Origin: Amycolatopsis sp. CA-126428
GTDB taxonomy: Bacteria > Actinomycetota > Actinomycetes > Mycobacteriales > Pseudonocardiaceae
Direction of reading: 5' to 3'
Length of the DNA: 64,000 nucleotides
NCBI RefSeq assembly: GCF_002904335.1
Contig: NZ_PPHF01000139.1
Coordinates: 1-64,000 of the forward strand
Shown here: positions 25,522 through 33,734 of the stretch, one piece after another
Layout of the letters: the number at the start of each line of letters is the position of its first letter
How positions within the stretch are numbered: the stretch's first letter is position 1
The notes under the pieces: generated by a model
What the model saw: the letters and a program-made list of their open reading frames with translations, nothing else
Database searches by the model: none
What the model was told of the DNA's origin: nothing
Translations under genes and position numbers: made by a program

Positions 25522-26894
25522 CCGGCGGCCACGCGTTGGAGGGCGGCGAAGACCCGCTCGACGTCGGCCTCGGTCGTCCGCCAGTTGCTGAACGCGGCGC
25601 GCAACGCCGGACGGCCGTCGTACACCGTCGGGGTCAGGAACGTGGTCCCCTCCTCGGCGATCGCGCGGACGAGGGCATCGATGTCCCGTTCGGCCGCCGG
25701 GGTGAAGCAGACGACGTTGAGCCGCACCGGTGCGAGGAGGTGCCAGTGCGGCGAGCCGTCGATGCGCGCGCCCAGGTCGCGGGCCAGCGCGACACAGCGC
25801 TCGACGATCTCGCGGTGCCCGGCACGGCCGTACGCCACGAGGGAGAACCAAGCCGGGAGTGCGCGCAGCCGCCGGGAGTTCTCCGGTGTCAGGTGCAGGA
25901 AGTCCGGGGTGTCGCCGATCTCGCCGAGGTAGGCCGCGTTGTTGCTGAACACGCGCAACTGCAGGTCGCGGCGGCGGGTGAACTGGACGGCCGAGTCGTA
26001 GGGCACGTTGAGCCACTTGTGCAGGTCGACGACCACCGAATCGGCCTGGTCGAGACCGGCGGTGAACGCCGCGTGGTCCGGGGCCAGCGCGGCGAACCCG
26101 CCGAACGCGGCGTCGACGTGCAGCCAGAAGTCGTACCGCTGCTTGAGTGCGGCGATCGCCCGCAGGTCGTCGAAGTCGACGGTGTTGACCGTCCCCGCGT
26201 TCGCGACGACCACGGCGGGGCCGTCGAGCGTCTCGAGCGCTTCGGCGAGCTTCGCGACGTCGACGGCTTCGCGGCCCGGCAGCACCGGCACCTGCCGCAG
26301 GGCGGAACGCCCCATTCCGAGGAACGACAACGCCTTCAGGACGCTCGAATGCGGTGAACCGGAGAACACGGTGACCGGACCGAGCGCCGCGGCGCCTTCG
26401 GTGGAGACGGTCACCCCGGCCCGTTCGCCGAGCCACTCGCGGGCGATGGCCAGCCCGGTCACCGTGGACATCGTGGCGCCGGTGACGAACGCGCCGGAAA
26501 ACTCCGGGCCCAGCCCGAACAGCTCGGCCAGCCAGCCGACGGTCTCGCGTTCCAGGTCCTGCGCCGAGGAGTCCATGCCACTGGCGGGGTTCTGGTCGTA
26601 GGCGGCGGTGAGCCAGTCGCCGGCCAGGGAGGCCGGGGTGGCCCCGCCGGTCACGAAGCCGAGGTACCGCGGACCGGCGCTGGCGGCGAAGCCCGGTTCC
26701 CAGCGCCGGGCGAACTCGTCCAGCGCACCCCGCGCACCCGCGCCGGCAGCCGGCAAGGGCGCCGGCACCACGGGGCGGGGCGGGACGGCCGCCGCCCGGC
26801 GGTCCAGCCCGGCGAGCGCCTCCGCCGCGAGTTTGCTTGCGGCGCCGAGGAGATCGGGCAGGGCGTGCAGGTCTTCGGCGAGCCTCGGGTCCAT
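25518..26894 (-). CDS. PLP-dependent group II amino-acid decarboxylase family protein
   Basis: A 458-residue fold-type I PLP enzyme. HVDAAFGGFAALAP supplies the cofactor-binding Asp. SVVVDLHKWLNVPYDSA contains the Schiff-base Lys. GATMSTVTGLAIAREWLG binds phosphate. The family includes aromatic amino-acid, glutamate, aspartate and tyrosine decarboxylases; the substrate is not determined here. The C-terminal part (FSNWRTTEADVERVFAAL) is complete. Convergent with the ThDP enzyme, overlapping by four bases. Confidence 0.88.
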   Translation of the reverse strand: MDPRLAEDLHALPDLLGAASKLAAEALAGLDRRAAAVPPRPVVPAPLPAAGAGARGALDEFARRWEPGFAASAGPRYLGFVTGGATPASLAGDWLTAAYDQNPASGMDSSAQDLERETVGWLAELFGLGPEFSGAFVTGATMSTVTGLAIAREWLGERAGVTVSTEGAAALGPVTVFSGSPHSSVLKALSFLGMGRSALRQVPVLPGREAVDVAKLAEALETLDGPAVVVANAGTVNTVDFDDLRAIAALKQRYDFWLHVDAAFGGFAALAPDHAAFTAGLDQADSVVVDLHKWLNVPYDSAVQFTRRRDLQLRVFSNNAAYLGEIGDTPDFLHLTPENSRRLRALPAWFSLVAYGRAGHREIVERCVALARDLGARIDGSPHWHLLAPVRLNVVCFTPAAERDIDALVRAIAEEGTTFLTPTVYDGRPALRAAFSNWRTTEADVERVFAALQRVAAG

Positions 26895-26957
26895 CTCGCC
26901 GACGCTAGGCTCGGCGGCATCCCGTTGTCGCGGGCCAATCCCCGGAAACTGGTCCGG

Positions 26958-27860
26958 TCAGCGCCTGCGGAGCCGGCGGACCCGGGACTCGGCCGGGTCG
27001 AACGCCACCCGGCGCAACGGGGCCGCCAGCAGCAGCACCACCGCCATCGACGACAGCGCCGCCAGCACCAGCGCCGCCACGAACTGGGCCGCGCCCGACG
27101 TCGCCGTGGCCAGGACCGCGTAGCCGGCCAGCACCAGGACGAGCGGGGCCAGGAAGCCGGTCACCACCGGCACGAGCGGCACCCGGTCACCGTCGGGGCG
27201 GCGGGCGGACACCACCGCCGCCCCGGCGCAGGTGACCGCCGCGACCAGCAAGCAGCCGCCGACGGTGTCGCTCAACCGGTGCCAGCCCAGGGCCACCGCG
27301 GCCGCCGAGACCCAGGCGACGCCGAAGCCCCCGGTCACCAGGGCCGGCCGCCGGAACCGGCGGGGCAGGACGATCGCGAGCGCCACGAGCACGGCCATCG
27401 CCGCGCTGGCGTGCCCGCTCGGGAAGCTGTTGTGGCTCGCCACGCCGAGGCGGTCGCCGGTGCTCGGGCGCTCCAGGACGTACAGCTTGAGCAGCTGCGC
27501 CACCACCAGCGGCGCGGCCAGCAGCACCAGCGCCGGCACGCCGAGGGCCGGCCGCCGCCGCACCAGGGCGATCGCCACGATCAGGACCGCGACCCCGCCG
27601 AGCGCCACCACCAGGTCGGTCTCCCGCAGCGGGGCCGCCCAGTCCACCGTGGTCCCCGCCGACTGGGCACTGCGGACGACGCCGTTTTCGACGCCGCGGC
27701 CGGCCTCCGTGCGGACGAAGAGCAGGTAGGCCGCGACGAAAGCCAGGGCGAACCCGGCCGCGCTCGCCGCCAGGACCGCCGTGCGGGACGCGGCCCGGGT
27801 CACGAGCGCGGGGCGGGGCGGGCGGGTCGCGGAAGGTGCGTCGGTGAGGATCACTGCCAT
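26958..27860 (-). CDS. PAP2-family membrane phosphatase
   Basis: A 300-residue integral membrane protein with about six to eight helices. The lipid-phosphatase signature is split across three regions: LKLYVLERPS, SFPSGHASAAMAV, and GWHRLSDTVGG, with the catalytic His and Arg/His/Asp set in order. Likely substrates are phosphatidic acid, undecaprenyl diphosphate or related lipids at the outer membrane face (family knowledge). The ATG at 27860 is used; a start 13 codons earlier lacks a binding site. Divergent from the two-component operon. Confidence 0.88.
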   Translation of the reverse strand: MAVILTDAPSATRPPRPALVTRAASRTAVLAASAAGFALAFVAAYLLFVRTEAGRGVENGVVRSAQSAGTTVDWAAPLRETDLVVALGGVAVLIVAIALVRRRPALGVPALVLLAAPLVVAQLLKLYVLERPSTGDRLGVASHNSFPSGHASAAMAVLVALAIVLPRRFRRPALVTGGFGVAWVSAAAVALGWHRLSDTVGGCLLVAAVTCAGAAVVSARRPDGDRVPLVPVVTGFLAPLVLVLAGYAVLATATSGAAQFVAALVLAALSSMAVVLLLAAPLRRVAFDPAESRVRRLRRR

Positions 27861-27970
27861 GTCCCCGAGTCTGGAACGAGCTTTTCGGGATCCCGTCAAC
27901 GCGATGTCATGGTTTCGCTACAAGATCCGCCCGGGTCGCCATGACGTGCGCTTTTCCGAATAATGGCGCC

Positions 27971-28660
27971 GTGGCCGAGGTACTGGTGGTAGAGGACGAC
28001 GCGGCGGTGCGGGAGGGGCTGCAGCTGGCCCTGCGCAGGCAGGGGCACGTGGTGCACACCGCGGAATCGGGTGAGCTCGGCATCGAGGGGCTCGTGCGCC
28101 ACCGGCCCGACATCGTCGTGCTCGACCTGATGCTGCCCGGCATGGACGGCTTCGAGACCTGCCGCCGGATGCGGGCGTCCGGCCCGGTCCCGATCATCAT
28201 GCTCACCGCGCGCAGCGACGACTTCGACGTCGTGGCCGGGCTCGAAGCGGGCGCGGACGACTACGTCGCCAAGCCGGTCGAGCCGCGCGTGCTGGACGCG
28301 CGGATCCGGGCCGTCCTGCGCCGGGCGATCGGTGAGCGGCCGGGCGAGCCCGCCGCGGCCGAGGAGCGGCACGGCGACCTGGTGATCGACCGGGCCGCGC
28401 TCCAGGTGACCAAGCGCGGCACGCCGGTGTCGCTGACCCCGACCGAGCTCAAGCTGCTGCTCGAGCTCTCGCGCACACCCGGCCAGGTGTACAGCCGCCA
28501 GCAGATCCTCTCCGCCGTGTGGGACCACGACTACCTCGGGGACTCCCGGCTCGTCGACGCCTGCGTGCAGCGGCTGCGCGCGAAGATCGAGGACGTGCCG
28601 GCGCACCCGGAGCACGTGCAGACGGTCCGGGGGTTCGGCTACCGGTTCGGCCGGTCGTGA
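27971..28660 (+). CDS. OmpR-family response regulator (CseB-like)
   Basis: 229 residues. The receiver domain has the phospho-accepting Asp in VLDLMLPGMDGFETC, the TxxK region in VAKPVEP, and acidic residues in VVEDDAAVREG. A winged-helix effector follows (LTPTELKLLLELSRTPGQVYSRQQIL ... VQTVRGFGYRFG). The GTG at 27971 follows a weak site and removes a short unconserved leader. Its TGA overlaps the GTG of the kinase. The operon resembles the CseBC envelope-stress pair, but no sigE gene is present. Confidence 0.9.
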   Translation: MAEVLVVEDDAAVREGLQLALRRQGHVVHTAESGELGIEGLVRHRPDIVVLDLMLPGMDGFETCRRMRASGPVPIIMLTARSDDFDVVAGLEAGADDYVAKPVEPRVLDARIRAVLRRAIGERPGEPAAAEERHGDLVIDRAALQVTKRGTPVSLTPTELKLLLELSRTPGQVYSRQQILSAVWDHDYLGDSRLVDACVQRLRAKIEDVPAHPEHVQTVRGFGYRFGRS

Positions 28661-30066
28661 CGGCACCGCGGATCCGGTCCTGGCTCGCCGGGCTGCGGCC
28701 CCGGCTGGTGGCCGCGTTCGCGGTGATCATGATCCTCGGCGCCACCACCGCGGCGGGCGTGAGCTACGTCTTCGCGCGCCGGGCCATCCTGGAAGGCGTC
28801 CAGGACCAGACGATGCTGAAGCTGCGGGACCAGATCGCCGCCTACCTGCCCACCATGTCGCTGCCGCCGACCCAGCCCACGCTCGACGCCTTCGCGACGG
28901 CGCTCAAGTCCAGCAACGCCCTCGTCGTCTACCGGGACCTGCACGCGACCTCGGGCCTGTCGATCGACGACGTGCCGGGCGACCTGCGCCACGCCGTGGC
29001 CACCACCACCGACATCCACTTCCAGCGCGTCGACGTCCAGGGCTTCCCGCTGTTCTTCGTCGGTGTCCCGGTGCAGACCCCCAGCGGCCGGCCGAGCGGC
29101 CTCGAGGTCTACTCGATGACGCGGCTGATCGACCAGCAGGAGCGGATCGACGAGCTGGCCCGCAACGCGTTTCTGTTCTCCGCGCTGGCCCTGCCCGTCG
29201 CCGTCGGGGTCGCGCTGCTGGCGGCGCGGCAGGTGCTGCGGCCGGTGCGCGCGCTGAACGCCGCGGCGAGCCAGCTCGGCCGCGGCCGGCTGGACGTGCG
29301 GCTGCGCGCCAAGGGCTCCGACGAGCTCGCGCAGCTGGTCACGACGTTCAACCACACCGCCGCGGAGCTGGAGCGCACGATGGGCAGCCTGCGCGCGATG
29401 GAGGCGGACGCGCGGCGGTTCGTCGCCGACGTCTCGCACGAGCTGCGGACCCCGCTGGCGGCGATGAACGCGGTCACCGACGTGCTCGACGAGGACGCCG
29501 AGCAGCTGCCGCCGGACACCGCGGTCGCGGCGCGGCTGGTGTCGGCCGAGACGCGCCGGCTGACCCGGCTGGTGCAGGACCTGATCGAGATCTCCCGGTT
29601 CGACGCCGGGCGGGCGGAGCTGCTCCGGGAAGGGCTGGACGTCGCCGCGGCGATCACCGACACCTTCGCCGCCCGGGGCTGGGCACCGGGGACCGACCTG
29701 GTCGCCGACCTGCCGCCGGGGATCAGGGCGGGCCTCGACCGGCGGCGGCTCGACATCGTCGTGGCGAACCTGGTCGGCAACGCGCTGCGGCACGGCGCGC
29801 CGCCGGTCGAGGTGGTGCTGCGGCAGGAGCACGGTGACGTCGTGCTCACCGTCACCGACCACGGCCCGGGCATCCCCGCCGACGTGCTGCCGAAGGTGTT
29901 CGACCGCTTCACCAAGGCCGACATCGCCCGCACCCGGTCCGAGGGCAGCGGCCTCGGGCTCTCCATCGCCCGGGAGAACGCGCGGCTGCACGGTGGCGAC
30001 ATCGTCGCGGCCAACACGGGCACCGGTGCCCGGTTCGAGCTGCGCCTGCCCCGGGAGGCGCCGTGA
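28657..30066 (+). CDS. Sensor histidine kinase (CseC-like, HAMP-HisKA)
   Basis: 469 residues. Two transmembrane helices (about residues 14-38 and 163-187) flank an extracytoplasmic sensor of about 120 residues. Then follow a HAMP linker (RQVLRPVRALNAAASQLGRG), HisKA with DVSHELRTPLAAMNAV, and HATPase with VVANLVGNALRHG, DHGPGIP and GSGLGLSIAREN. The GTG overlaps the regulator stop. It is translationally coupled to the lipoprotein gene downstream, which may tune signalling as CseA does in Streptomyces (inference). Confidence 0.92.
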   Translation: MTAPRIRSWLAGLRPRLVAAFAVIMILGATTAAGVSYVFARRAILEGVQDQTMLKLRDQIAAYLPTMSLPPTQPTLDAFATALKSSNALVVYRDLHATSGLSIDDVPGDLRHAVATTTDIHFQRVDVQGFPLFFVGVPVQTPSGRPSGLEVYSMTRLIDQQERIDELARNAFLFSALALPVAVGVALLAARQVLRPVRALNAAASQLGRGRLDVRLRAKGSDELAQLVTTFNHTAAELERTMGSLRAMEADARRFVADVSHELRTPLAAMNAVTDVLDEDAEQLPPDTAVAARLVSAETRRLTRLVQDLIEISRFDAGRAELLREGLDVAAAITDTFAARGWAPGTDLVADLPPGIRAGLDRRRLDIVVANLVGNALRHGAPPVEVVLRQEHGDVVLTVTDHGPGIPADVLPKVFDRFTKADIARTRSEGSGLGLSIARENARLHGGDIVAANTGTGARFELRLPREAP

Positions 30067-30548
30067 AGAAACTCGCCGTCCTCGCGGTGCTGCTGCTGGT
30101 GAGCGGGTGCGGGATCCAACCGACACCGGTGCTCGAGGCGGGCCCGGCGCCGACCCTGCGGAGCCCGGCGAGCGACGGCCGCGGCACCGAACCGATCCTC
30201 TACTTCGTCCTCGCCGACCGGGTGACCCCGGTGGTGCGGCCCTCCGGCGGGGTGACAGGCATCGAGTCCGCGCTGGCGCTGCTGATGGACGGACCGTCCG
30301 CCGACGAGCGGGAAGGCGGGTACACGACGGACCTCCCCCGCCTTTCCGGCAGGATCACCTCGACCCCCGGCCCGCCGACGACGATCACCGTCCCGTTCCC
30401 GCTGCGGCCGATCACCGGCGCCGGGATCAACCAGCTGGTCTGCACCGCGTTCGCGGCGCTGGCCGCCCAGGGTGGGTACACCGCCGACGGCACCGTGGCC
30501 CTCGCCGGCCCGGACGTCCTGCTGCCCTACCAGACGTGCCAGGCGTGA
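30063..30548 (+). CDS. Lipoprotein of the two-component operon, GerMN-like
   Basis: 161 residues. The signal peptide ends in the lipobox LLLVSGCG, so Cys18 would be lipidated and the protein anchored outside the membrane. The mature part (EPILYFVLADRVTPVVRP ... ALALLMDGPSADEREGGYTTDLP) has the pattern of a GerMN-type domain. Two Cys near the C-terminus could form a disulfide. The GTG start overlaps the kinase stop. It probably binds or sequesters the kinase signal; this role is inferred from position. Confidence 0.82.
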   Translation: MKKLAVLAVLLLVSGCGIQPTPVLEAGPAPTLRSPASDGRGTEPILYFVLADRVTPVVRPSGGVTGIESALALLMDGPSADEREGGYTTDLPRLSGRITSTPGPPTTITVPFPLRPITGAGINQLVCTAFAALAAQGGYTADGTVALAGPDVLLPYQTCQA

Positions 30549-30576
30549 GGGCCGATGTCGACATGACGCCAAAGCC

Positions 30577-30921
30577 TCAGCCGGGGTAAGGGCGCGCCGC
30601 CCGGGCCTCGGCCAGCGACCGGGCCCACCAGCCCAGCTGGTCGAGCATCGCCTTCGCCGCGACGCCCGCCGCGGCGTCGTTCGGCACGCCGTCGTCCCCG
30701 AACCGCGCCTGGGCGCTGGGATTTCGGGCGGGCTGCGCGCGGTCGAGCACCTGCGGGCGGTCTTCGCGGAGCTGCACGCCGTGACCATCCGCGAGACGGT
30801 CAGCTTCCACGGGCCGTGCGCCTGCGCGACCCCGGCCAGCCAGTCCGCCACCACCGGCCCGAACCGTCCTTCCCGGACACTTCCCACGATCACGCGACCC
30901 GGCTCGGCGCTTCCGGCACAC
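30577..30921 (-). pseudogene. Scrambled NADPH-dependent FMN reductase pseudogene
   Basis: Three blocks of one FMN-reductase gene are present. The N-terminal block (RVIVGSVREGRFGPVVADW, 30897 down to about 30806) and the C-terminal block (RFGDDGVPNDAAAGVAAKAM through ARPYPG, about 30710 to 30577) read on the minus strand. The block between them (GISGGLRAVEHLRAVF to SFHGP, 30718-30816) reads on the plus strand, so it is inverted in place. About 90-95 residues of the middle are missing. The inversion edge lies at CACGGGCCGTG, where N-terminal HGPW and C-terminal FHGP codons are near inverted repeats. It faces the SoxR box; FMN reductases are known SoxR targets in Streptomyces. Confidence 0.8.
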
Positions 30922-30968
30922 TTCCTCCTTGACACGCAGACGTTCTTGCTCTCGCACCAAGGGTGAGA

Positions 30969-30986
30969 CTTCAAGTTCGCTTGAGG
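30969..30986. promoter_or_regulatory. SoxR box
   Basis: CTTCAAGTTCGCTTGAGG: TCAAG and CTTGA arms in the 18-base SoxR arrangement, 31 bases upstream of the soxR ATG and just upstream of the broken FMN-reductase gene on the other strand. Confidence 0.8.
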
Positions 30987-31016
30987 TCAAGGGCGCCGCT
31001 GTGGTTGGCTGTGCCC

Positions 31017-31496
31017 ATGGTGAACGCCACGGCCCGGCCGCTGCCCGACCTGACGGTCGGCGAACTCTCCCGGCGCAGCGGAGTCCCCGCGTCGGCCCTG
31101 CGCTTCTACGAGGACGAAGGTCTCATCCACAGCCGCCGCACCGCGGGGAACCAGCGGCGCTACTGCCGGGACACGCTGCGGCGGGTGACGTTCATCCGGA
31201 TGTCCCAGCGGGTCGGCATGCCGCTGTCGAAGATCCGGGAAGTGCTCGGCCTGCTGTCCGACGACCGCACGCCCACCCGCGCCGACTGGGCCCGGATCTC
31301 CCGGTGCTGGCAGGACGACCTGAACGCGCGGATCCGCCAGATGGAACAGCTGCGCGACCAGCTGGACGACTGCATCGGCTGCGGCTGCATGTCGCTGGCC
31401 AAGTGCCGGCTCGCCAACCCCGGCGACCGGCTCGGCGCCGACGGCCCGGGGCCGCGGCGCCTCGCCGACCACCGCGGGGGCGGCTACGAAGACTGA
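31017..31496 (+). CDS. soxR: Redox-sensitive transcriptional activator SoxR
   Basis: A 159-residue MerR-family protein. The DNA-binding part is LTVGELSRRSGVPASALRFYEDEGLI ... AGNQRRYCRDTLRRVTFIR. The 2Fe-2S cluster motif CIGCGCMSLAKC (CxxCxCx5C) is intact. In actinobacteria SoxR senses redox-active compounds such as quinones and activates a small set of reductase, transport and monooxygenase genes. Its neighbouring divergent target here is a pseudogene, so the remaining regulon must be elsewhere. The ATG at 31017 fits the family N-terminus. Confidence 0.93.
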   Translation: MVNATARPLPDLTVGELSRRSGVPASALRFYEDEGLIHSRRTAGNQRRYCRDTLRRVTFIRMSQRVGMPLSKIREVLGLLSDDRTPTRADWARISRCWQDDLNARIRQMEQLRDQLDDCIGCGCMSLAKCRLANPGDRLGADGPGPRRLADHRGGGYED

Positions 31497-31999
31497 CGCT
31501 CCAGCAGACCGCGGAGGTACATCGCCTGCCCGGCGTGCTGGATGTCGTCGTCGAGGACGCTGATCAGGCGCACGCCCAGCGAAACCGGCGGGTCCCAGGC
31601 CTCGTCGACGATCCGGTCGAGGTCCTTCTCGCCGAGACCGGCGACGAACCGGACGGTCTGCTCGTGCACGGCGTCGTAGTAGCCGGTGAGCAGGTCCGGT
31701 TCCTCGACGCGGACCGCTTCGACGTCGGCCGGGCGGTGGCCGTAGCCGGTGTCACCGGCCGGGAACGGGAGGCCGAACCGGGAAAGCCAGTCCTGGCCGG
31801 TCCACACCTGCTCCGTCCCGGCCACGTCGGCGACGTGGTCGTCCTGGACCCGGCTCAGGTGCCACACCAGCCAGGCGATCGAGTTGGCCTCGTCGTCCGG
31901 CCGGGTCCCGAGCTGCCCGGCGGTGAGCTTGTCCACCGCCGCGTGCACCGTGCCCTGGACCCGGCTGAACCCTTCGACGAGCAGATCGGCCACGTTCAT
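31484..31999 (-). CDS. DinB/DUF664-type four-helix protein
   Basis: 171 residues with the DinB-like bundle: ANSIAWLVWHLSRVQDDHVADVAG carries the first His, and SVLDDDIQHAGQAMYLRGLL carries the later His. With YYDAVHEQ these give the three-His metal site expected of bacillithiol/mycothiol-type transferases and related DinB proteins. An actinobacterial mycothiol-dependent enzyme is possible but unproven. GGGAGG precedes the ATG at 31999. Overlaps soxR by 13 bases at the 3' ends. Confidence 0.85.
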   Translation of the reverse strand: MNVADLLVEGFSRVQGTVHAAVDKLTAGQLGTRPDDEANSIAWLVWHLSRVQDDHVADVAGTEQVWTGQDWLSRFGLPFPAGDTGYGHRPADVEAVRVEEPDLLTGYYDAVHEQTVRFVAGLGEKDLDRIVDEAWDPPVSLGVRLISVLDDDIQHAGQAMYLRGLLERQSS

Positions 32000-32071
32000 C
32001 CGGTTGCCTCCCGTTGCTGACACCGTTTCCCGCGGTGCTACCCGATCATGCCCGCCGGCAAACCGCGTCCG

Positions 32072-32737
32072 CTACCGCGGCAGCAGCTGGTCGAAGAACG
32101 AGCGGTAGCGGCGCAGCGCGATCCGCAGCTCCTCGGTGGCCGGTTCGCCCTGCTGCCACTGGGATTCCAGCTCGCTCTTGTGCTCGGCGAAGGTGGTGGC
32201 CAGCGCGCTGATCACGGCGGCGACGAGCTCGTCGGCCTGCCGGACCGCCTGCTTCGGGTCGTCGACGAAGCCGGTCTGGACGTTCTGCCAGCGCTCGCGG
32301 AAGCCGGTGACCTTCTCCTCGTCGATCAGCTCCGGCGTCTCCACGTCGCCACCCGACGCCGCCGGCCGTTCCCCGTTCCCGGCCGAGCCGGCGGGCGTCT
32401 CGACATCGCCACCCGACGCGGCGGGCGTCTCGACGTCGCCACCCGATTCGGCGGGCGTTTCCACGTCCCCGCCCGATCCGGCGGGCGCTTCCACGTCCCC
32501 GCCCGAGCCGTAGGAAGTGGCGGTGTCGTCGGCATCGTGGCGCCCGGCCGAGGCCAGGTCGGCGGTGCTCAGGTTCTGTTCGTCGTCGGCGGTGTCCGGT
32601 TCGCGGAAGTCCGCCCGCTCGTGGCCGGGGACATCGGTGGTGCTGTCGTCCCGGTAGCCGCCGGTCTCGTGCACGTCCTCACGCCCCGTCAGGTCCCGGT
32701 CGTCCTCGGCGTCGTGCCGCGTCAGGTGCTCGGTCAT
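32072..32737 (-). CDS. Acidic repeat protein with C-terminal helical module, paralogue of upstream gene
   Basis: 221 residues. The first 75 residues are very acidic. Residues about 75-133 are a 10-residue repeat (SGGDVETPA variants, about six copies). The last 80 residues form a helical module (W-VQ-FVDDP-AV-QADEL ... RRYRSFFDQLL). The same module occurs in the preceding gene, so the two are paralogues. The stop of that gene is 2 bases from this ATG (TGACCATG), hence one operon. No enzyme motif is visible. The repeat is encoded by a 30-bp minisatellite and could vary in copy number between strains. Confidence 0.65.
   Translation of the reverse strand: MTEHLTRHDAEDDRDLTGREDVHETGGYRDDSTTDVPGHERADFREPDTADDEQNLSTADLASAGRHDADDTATSYGSGGDVEAPAGSGGDVETPAESGGDVETPAASGGDVETPAGSAGNGERPAASGGDVETPELIDEEKVTGFRERWQNVQTGFVDDPKQAVRQADELVAAVISALATTFAEHKSELESQWQQGEPATEELRIALRRYRSFFDQLLPR
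32335..32511. repeat. 30-bp minisatellite within the acidic repeat gene
   Basis: About six in-frame 30-bp units with GTCTCGACGTCGCCACCCGA as the core on the plus strand. The second unit is divergent. Unit length is a multiple of three, so copy-number change keeps the reading frame. Confidence 0.85.
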
Positions 32738-32739
32738 GG

Positions 32740-33471
32740 TCAACGTCCTCCATTCCACTCGGTCCGCGGGTTCGCGGACGCCTGGCGCTCGGTCTCGTGA
32801 CGGTCGGTCTCGTGGAGCTCGGCCTCGTGACGGTTGCTGTCGTCACGGCCGGCGTCGCGGCGGTCGGCCGCCCGCTGCTCGGTGCGGTCACGATCGTGGT
32901 CGTGCCCGTTCCGGCGGTCGTGGTGGTCGTGCTGCTCCTCGCCGGCGCCGTCGGTCAGCAGGTCCTCGAACACGGTGCGGTAGCGCACCATCGCGTCCCG
33001 CAGGTCCTCAGTGGACGCACCGTCCCGCTTCTGCTGCGTGGTGTGCGCGGCCCGGTAGTGCTCGAGGGTCTTGGCGTGCCGCACGGAAAGGTCGGCCACC
33101 TGCTGCTCGTAGCCCTCGGTCGGGTAGCCGCGTTCGGCCATCAGCGAGTTCAGCAGCTGGTCGGCCTCGGCGACCGCCGGGGCCGGCTCGTCGACGAACT
33201 TTTCCTGTACCTGCGCCCATTCCCGGACGTAGCGCTCGCGCGCCGACGTCGAAAGCGGCCGGATGTCGAGCTCCTTGTGCCGGCGTTCCCGCTCGGCGAG
33301 CTCGCGCTGCGCGGCCCGGGGGCTGTCCTTCTCGGCGACCGTGCGGTCGTACTCGGGACCGAACCGCTGCTGCAGCCGTTTTCGTTGCATTTCCTGCGTC
33401 ACCAGCCAGATCACGGCGCCGAGCACCGCGACGGCCACGACGACGATCAAGACGATCAGCCATGTGGGCAT
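32740..33471 (-). CDS. Membrane-anchored protein with helical module and His/Asp/Arg-rich tail
   Basis: 243 residues. An N-terminal transmembrane helix (residues 3-25, TWLIVLIVVVAVAVLGAVIWLV) is followed by a charged helical region and the module shared with the next gene (EWAQVQEKFVDEPAPAVAEADQLL ... MVRYRTVFEDLL). The C-terminus (about 60 residues) is rich in His, Asp, Arg and Glu (for example HDHHDRRNGHDHDRDR) and may bind divalent metal. Likely cytoplasm-facing after the anchor. Function unknown; co-transcribed with its paralogue. Confidence 0.7.
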   Translation of the reverse strand: MPTWLIVLIVVVAVAVLGAVIWLVTQEMQRKRLQQRFGPEYDRTVAEKDSPRAAQRELAERERRHKELDIRPLSTSARERYVREWAQVQEKFVDEPAPAVAEADQLLNSLMAERGYPTEGYEQQVADLSVRHAKTLEHYRAAHTTQQKRDGASTEDLRDAMVRYRTVFEDLLTDGAGEEQHDHHDRRNGHDHDRDRTEQRAADRRDAGRDDSNRHEAELHETDRHETERQASANPRTEWNGGR

Positions 33472-33651
33472 CGCTCAAACTCCTTCAAGGATGTCAAGCC
33501 CCCGATGCGAGCGGTGTTCCCGGATTACCTCGGCCGAAAACGGGCACGGGGCTCCTGACCTCGGGATTCGGCCGTCCGGCGGCGTCGATACGGCCGGATG
33601 CCCGCGACCCGCACGGCGAGGTGACGGTGATGACACCGCGTAGCTAGCAGC

Positions 33652-33680
33652 GTTATCAATATAGTAGTATCGTTGATAAC
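33652..33680. promoter_or_regulatory. AT-rich inverted repeat upstream of SDR gene
   Basis: GTTATCAA and TTGATAAC arms separated by 13 bases, 55 bp before the SDR start. An AT-rich patch in a 263-bp gap that otherwise shows only promoter-like sequence. The matching regulator (TetR or MarR type in appearance) is not in this window. Confidence 0.6.
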
Positions 33681-33734
33681 AGTTCGAGTGAAGCGGCGGC
33701 CACCGATGCCGCCCGGACCGGAAAGAAGGAACCG

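Noticed and set aside
22921..26436. Minus-strand open frame of about 1170 codons
   Set aside because: It is a shadow of the hydrolase, GntR, ThDP enzyme and decarboxylase genes; homologous proteins are in the other frames.
23896..26894. Biosynthetic gene cluster built from the ThDP enzyme and PLP decarboxylase
   Set aside because: The two genes are convergent and no tailoring, transport or resistance genes surround them.
27971..30548. Complete sigE-cseABC envelope stress locus
   Set aside because: No ECF sigma gene is adjacent; the ECF gene at 48635 is paired with its own anti-sigma gene. Only resemblance to CseBC can be claimed.
32335..32511. CRISPR-like array
   Set aside because: Units are contiguous 30-mers without spacers and code in frame for a repeat peptide.
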